Assembly (NCBI RefSeq): GCF_019578655.1
Contig: NC_063262.1
Coordinates: forward strand, 1,495,582 to 1,559,581
DNA: 64,000 nt
Direction of reading: 5' to 3'
From: Ricinus communis
Lineage: Eukaryota; Streptophyta; Magnoliopsida; Malpighiales; Euphorbiaceae
Every line of letters begins with the position of its first letter. Position 1 is the first letter of the stretch. The notes beneath the pieces are model-generated. The model did not search any database, was not told the origin of the DNA, and saw only the letters and a list, made by a program, of their open reading frames with translations. Below are positions 58,718-64,000 of this stretch, piece after piece. A program made the position numbers and the translations under genes.

Positions 58718-60209
58718 TATTATACAATCTCCCAAAAGATGGAGAGTATAATAACAACCTAATTTGTTTGGAGAATAATTAATATTTGAATAATAAAAAG
58801 ATTATCACGATTTCAACAAATATAAATATAGTTGAGATGCTATTAATCAATTATTTTTAGTTATGCTACAAAAGTTTAATATATTTTTAATAGAATATAC
58901 TAAAATAAAATATCTATGCTGATAAATAAAAGATAGAAATGTTTAATATTTTAGCTTCAATATTTTTTTTAAGATTTTTAATCTTATATTGTAATACTTT
59001 AATAATAAATTAGTCACTATTAAATAAAAAATAGAATTTATTTTCAGGCAAAATAAAATAGGAGAGAAAGAATGTAAGAGGAAATAGGTTTTAAACTTTT
59101 AAATTAAGAAGAATAAAATATCAATAGTAAAAAAATTATAATAATCTAAATTCACTAATAACAAAGTTAAATTCAAAATATTTTAAAACTTTTATCTGTA
59201 TAAAATATATAAATCCATAAAACAATACAATTCAAATTGTTTAATATATAAAAAATAATATTAATCATTCATTTATATTATATCTATATGCTACAGAATC
59301 TGCAATAAAAACCAGCACTCGTATAACTCCTGGAACTTTATCTGGAGAGTTCCAGTTTTTAACAGAATTCAAGGATAGCAGAAGCAAGGCTCCAGAATAG
59401 AAAAAATAGGGAGAATTACCTTTATATCCAGGCTGAAACTCAATATTTCACATTTATAAAAAAAACTTAGTATTTTTCGTAAATTGATCAATCTTTCATA
59501 AATTATTAAATTTCACAAAAGTAATAATATTATATATATATTTTTTTTAAGTAGTAAGACTTATCAGGTAGCTAGTCACTTTTAAATTTAAAATTAAAGA
59601 GATAAAATTTAAAAATTTACAAATCAATGGTCTTCAAACCGAAGTAAAATTACTTTGCTTTAAACAAAGTAATAATAGAAGCCACTGTAATAAACAATTA
59701 GTAAATTTTAATTATTTTCTTATTATTTTTATGTTAGTTTTTATTGAATTATTATTCATGGTAAATGCTGACATGAAAAATATGATTCACAGTATGATTT
59801 ATGTAATAAGATGTGCAAAGGATATTGCTAAGACGTTTAACAAACTTCGAATTTAAACTGCAGGACCAAAGCCTATAGCATATCGCAGATAATTTTATGA
59901 TTACAGATAATTGACATCCGAATGGAGGATTCATATTAACTTTGGAAGATGTAATTCTATTAAGGCTAAATTATGGGCTAAGGACAAGATCCAACATTTC
60001 ATATAAAATTATTCCTAAAAGTTGATTTCAGCAGAATGACGGAATAAAAGAGTTAATTGTCAGATTGTATTAACAAACTAAATTCAAACTTGTCAATACT
60101 CGGCTCGTTAGCTTGTGAGCTAACTCGTTTATAGACTTATAAGCTTATTCGTGAGCTAACTCATTAATGAATTTGTGTTTAAACTCATAAGAGATATATA
60201 ATATTTTTA

Positions 60210-60258
<49 letters not shown>

Positions 60259-62270
60259 TAATGTGTAAAAATATATTTGTTTTTATTATATATTATAATT
60301 AACTTCTATTAAGCATTTAATGTTCAAAATCAATCAATTCAACATAATAATAAAATAAATTATATTGTTAAATAAATCAATAAAATTAAAAAATTTAAGT
60401 TAAAATTAATAAATAAGTTCTAAATAAATTCTAATGAGTCAAGCTCAAAAAAATTTGAGAGGAAAAGAAAAGGAAAATCCGTATAATATAGTCCATATTT
60501 ATGAGTTTAACTTATAAAATTCTGTAATCTATAAATATAATTATTTTAAATTCATATAAAAATAAAATATTATATAATCTCCCAAAAATGGAGAGTATAA
60601 TAACAACCTAATTTGTTTGGAGAATAATTAACATTTGAATAATAAAAAGATTATCACGACCTCAACAAATATAAATATAGTTGAGATGCTGTTAATCAAT
60701 TCTTTTAGTTATGCTACAAAAGTTTAATATTTGTTTAATAGAATATACTAAAATAAAATATCTATGCTGATAAATAAAAGATAAAAATATTTAATATCTT
60801 AGCTTCAATATTTCTTTTAAGATTTTTAATTTTATATTGTAATACTCTAATAGTAAATTAGTCACTACTAAATAAAAAATAGAATTTATTTTCAGAGAAA
60901 AAAATGATAGGAGAGAAAGAATGTAAGAGGAAATAGGTTGTAAACTTTTAAATTAAGAAGAATAGAATATTAATAGTAAAAAAATTATAATAATCTAAAA
61001 TCACTAATAACAAAATTAAATTCAAAATACTTTAAAATTTTTATGTGTACAAAATATATAAATCCACACAACAGTACAATTTAAATTAATTTAATATATA
61101 AAAGATAATATTAATCATTCATTTATATTAATACAATGAATATAAAAACTACAAATCATCACTATGTTTATTTGTCAAAATTAACATATGTCAAAAATCT
61201 TTTTTTCTTTCAATGTTTCAGCCTTTTGCATATATTTTAGACTACTTACTAGTTGCACGGATTGTTGTGATTATCTTTTAATTTAATATTCAGAATTAGT
61301 CTAAATAATTTAGAAAGTGTCGTATAAAATCTTTATAAATAGTAAAATATTATTTTAAAAATTTTAACGCATTTCCATACTTAAACTCAAATTCAAGGTT
61401 TTTATTAAATTCGAAAAAACTCTATTTTATCATTTACACACTTTTAAATATTGACATTTTTATTTCAATTATAAATATCTTTTGATTTGAAAAACTCGAA
61501 TTCAACATCTTAATTATTTACAAATTCATAATCTTGAATTTAATTAATGATATATAAATACATATAACAAATAATTTTTCTCTCCATCTCCCTTCTTTCT
61601 TTTTCTTCTATTCCAAATGAAAGAAAAATCACTTCCAATTTTTATTTTCTACCTTTATTCAATTTGTCCAATACTTTTCCACCACATATTTAGAGAATGA
61701 GGCTGGAGATGAAGAGTCCCCATCACCATCAACATAACATCGAGCCCAAGAAAAGAGGATCAATGACAGCTGATGATTCATAAATAATCATATTTACAAT
61801 AATCCAATCAATCAGAAAGCATAAAAATCATTTTCAAAACCATCTTCTTTCTTTCTTGCTTTCTTTTCTTTTCCTTTTTGTTTCTTTTTCAGATACGAAA
61901 TTCAAAACAATCCAATCAGATTCTCTCTTTCCGTCAGAATGTGGTTTATATATTATAATAGGGATATTTTTTTATGATAATAATTTTACTAATTCTTTTT
62001 AATTGAGAAAACAAACTATCCAAACCATTACACTTTACCCATTTAACCTAAAAAAAAAAAACCCCAACTAGCCCAATTACATTGTCTCAAGAGAAAATAA
62101 CAAACAAAAGTAAAAATAAATACAATAGATTTATATGCTACAGAATCTGTAAATTGTCCGATAAAACTAGCACTTATATAACTCCTGGAACTTTATCTGG
62201 ATAGTTCCAGTTTTTAACACAATTCGAGGATAGCAGAAGCAAGGATCCATAATAAAAAAAATTTCAAATT
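58718..62270. repeat. Internal repeat R and spacers, A2 copy
   Basis: Counterparts of 31725-32410 (58730-59395) and 33565-35256 (60572-62245), with the intervening AT-rich spacer. A (TA)n run at 60217-60255 is longer than in A1. No gene in this 3.5 kb. Confidence 0.75.
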
Positions 62271-62277
62271 CCGCAAT

Positions 62278-64000
62278 TTTGATTTGCAACCATACCATGC
62301 TTCAAATGGAGTCTTTTTCAAACAAATTTTGACGGCAATCTGTTTAGCAAAATTTCACCTCTGAAACTTTTGGAAGATCTCTGTCATGAAGCAAATATCT
62401 CGTCATCTCCATTATTGTTCTATTTTTGTGCTCCACAATAATTGGTGTTCAATGCCTGCATCTTCATAAAACTTACTGAGTTTTTTAGATGTATATTCAG
62501 TTCCATTATCTGACCTTATCATCTGCATTTTTTCTTCCACTTTGAGTTTCCACCCAAGTTTTAAACTTGTAAAAGATGTCAAGAACCTCAGCTTTATATT
62601 TCATGAAGTAAATCCAACATATTCTCGTATAATCATCAATGAAAGCAATATAGTACTTACTGTCGTTCAAAGATGGTATTTTCTATGGTCCTCCTACATC
62701 TGTATGCACCAATTACAACTTGTTTATTGCTCTCCAAGATTTTCTTTCTGGAAAGGGCACCTTTGTTTGTTTGCTGTATTGACAAGCTGCACATGTAAGT
62801 AATTCTTCTTCTAATTCAGGGAGCCCTTGCACAAGATTATTTTTTTTCATGTAAAGCAAGGCATCATGATGAAAATGCCCCATCCTTTTATACCAAAGCA
62901 TTGTATTGCTTTCAACCTTGTGCACTATAGCTTGCTCCTCCTCTATCAAATTCAACCTTGTGCACTATAGCTTTTGCCATCTGAATCTTTAATCATGCAA
63001 CTTTTGTCTTTAAAGAGAACTTTGTAGCGTTTCTCCAGTAATTGACCAACACTCAGCAGATTTAGATCAATTTCAAGAACATATAGAACATCAAGGATTA
63101 GTTTCAAACCTGTGCAGCCTTTAATTGCCACAGCTCCTCTGCCTTTTACAGTTATTTTTTTTTTTGCTCCATTTCTAATTTTAACTTTGGTGATGTAGGT
63201 TGTATCGAGATTTATAAATAAATCTTGATCATAAGTCATGTGGTTTGTACAACCACTGTTAATTAGTCAACTTTCTATTGAGCTTGAAGTGGCGAAGTAA
63301 GATACTACGAAAAGTTCTTCTTCGTCGACTTGTTCAATAGCAGCTTTTGCTTTCCTTGTTGTTGTGAAGACTTACAATCTTCTCCACATATCCTAATTGT
63401 CCATACTTGTTGCATTTTACATCTGGCCTCCATCAACATTTCATCTGTAAATGATTGGTGTTCTTATAATAAGGACATGATGAAAAGTTTTTAGAGGTTT
63501 TATTATTGCTGCTGTTGTTGTGGTTGTAACTCCCTGACTTGTTATTCTTCTTTTTCTTATTCTTACCACTATCATTGTTCTGGATTTGGCTAGCAAAGCT
63601 CCTTCAAGAGTATCTTCTTGTCTCATGAGCATTCTTTGTTCCTGAGCCTGTAGTGCAGTCAATAATTCTACCAAGGTGATGCTTGATGGGTATCTTGTGT
63701 TTTCTAGAAAAGTGATTATAACTTCAAATTTTCTAGGAATTGTTACAAGAAATTTTTTAATAATTCTAAAATTGGAGAAAACAGTACCAAGGAGTCTTAC
63801 TTTATTGGCTATAGTTAGAAGCTTGTCTGCATAATATTTTATAGTTTCCGACTCTTTCATCATTTCCATCTCAAATTCTCGAACCAAATTCAACACTTGC
63901 ATTCCTTTTATCTTCTCACTTCCCTCATGCTCTTGCTTTAAAAAATTCCAAATTTCTTTAGCTTTTCTCATTGTCATTATTCTGTTGAAAATAATAGATG
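62278..64000 (-). mobile_element. 5' part of a Ty1/copia element, copy A2, cut by the window end
   Basis: Counterpart of 35277-37049. Here the gag frame is open where A1 has TAA: LKQEHEGSEKIKGM near 63925 against a stop at 36972. So the A1 stop arose after the duplication, or A2 kept the ancestral codon. A short deletion at 62350 and the templated replacement near 62951 disrupt the pol part. The protease again reads LINSGCTNH with Asn for Asp. Primer-binding site and LTR lie outside the window. Confidence 0.85.

Larger units (their letters stand above)
49931..64000. repeat. Segmental duplication, copy A2 (continues past the window)
   Basis: Collinear with 22403-37049. Main differences: a (TA)n insertion near 50145; a 14-bp deletion in the OMT4 leader; a 977-bp deletion and a stop in psi-OMT5; a 300-bp tandem duplication at 56.5-57.1 kb with (AT)40; and a 49-bp loss with templated replacement near 62951. 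Most of the remainder differs only by scattered substitutions. Confidence 0.95.

Noticed and set aside
1..64000. CRISPR arrays, rRNA genes or complete tRNA genes
   Set aside because: No regularly spaced repeats with unique spacers, no rRNA tract and no complete tRNA cloverleaf were seen. tRNA-like words occur only in primer-binding sites and SINE-like pieces.

Overview
The window looks like nuclear DNA of a dicot plant. It is very AT-rich and gene-poor, and it holds intron-containing plant O-methyltransferase (OMT) genes, Ty1/copia elements primed by initiator tRNA-Met, LINE-type RNase H remnants, a long solo LTR, a hAT-like element and a broken piece of the COP9-signalosome gene CSN7. The OMTs resemble the class II (COMT/resveratrol-OMT-like) enzymes that are amplified in woody eudicots. 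A Malpighiales (for example Euphorbiaceae) source is my guess; the sequence alone does not prove it.

Layout. 1-9.9 kb: AT-rich DNA with two paralogous LINE RNase H remnants (2.46-3.12 and 8.66-9.17 kb), a truncated LTR (3.2-4.08 kb), a 120-bp retroposed insert with a 26-bp target duplication (4.13-4.30 kb) and a 2,971-bp solo LTR with TATTT target duplications (4908-7878). 9.9-11.6 kb: intact OMT1 on the minus strand. 12.1-17.9 kb: an RNase H-like LINE remnant split by a full-length but dead copia element (12456-17378, target duplication GTTCA). 18-22.4 kb: AT-rich DNA with one SINE candidate. 22.4-37.05 kb: segmental duplication copy A1, with intact OMT2 (+), a hAT-like element, OMT pseudogene psi-OMT3, a TIR element that encloses an OMT exon fragment, and the 5' part of a copia element. 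37-49.9 kb: a second truncated copia, two units of an older local duplication (about 39.8-43.4 and 46.0-48.7 kb) that carry minus-strand OMT exon remnants, a CSN7 fragment between them, and a truncated LTR. 49.93-64.0 kb: copy A2 of the segmental duplication, with intact OMT4 (+) and the more decayed psi-OMT5; it runs off the window end inside the copia gag.

The functional content is therefore three complete two-exon OMT genes of 356-357 residues. Around them lie at least five OMT pseudogenes or exon relics and one 59-bp OMT scrap. The history reads as successive duplications: an old OMT1-like lineage (OMT1 and the 42-48 kb relics), an older tandem duplication producing the OMT2/psi-OMT3 pair, then a recent block duplication copying that pair to OMT4/psi-OMT5. 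OMT2 and OMT4 differ at seven residues by my reading. I see no new type of system. The points most worth checking are the young block duplication, the OMT scrap inside a TIR element, the CSN7 fragment, and the repair scars that distinguish the copies.
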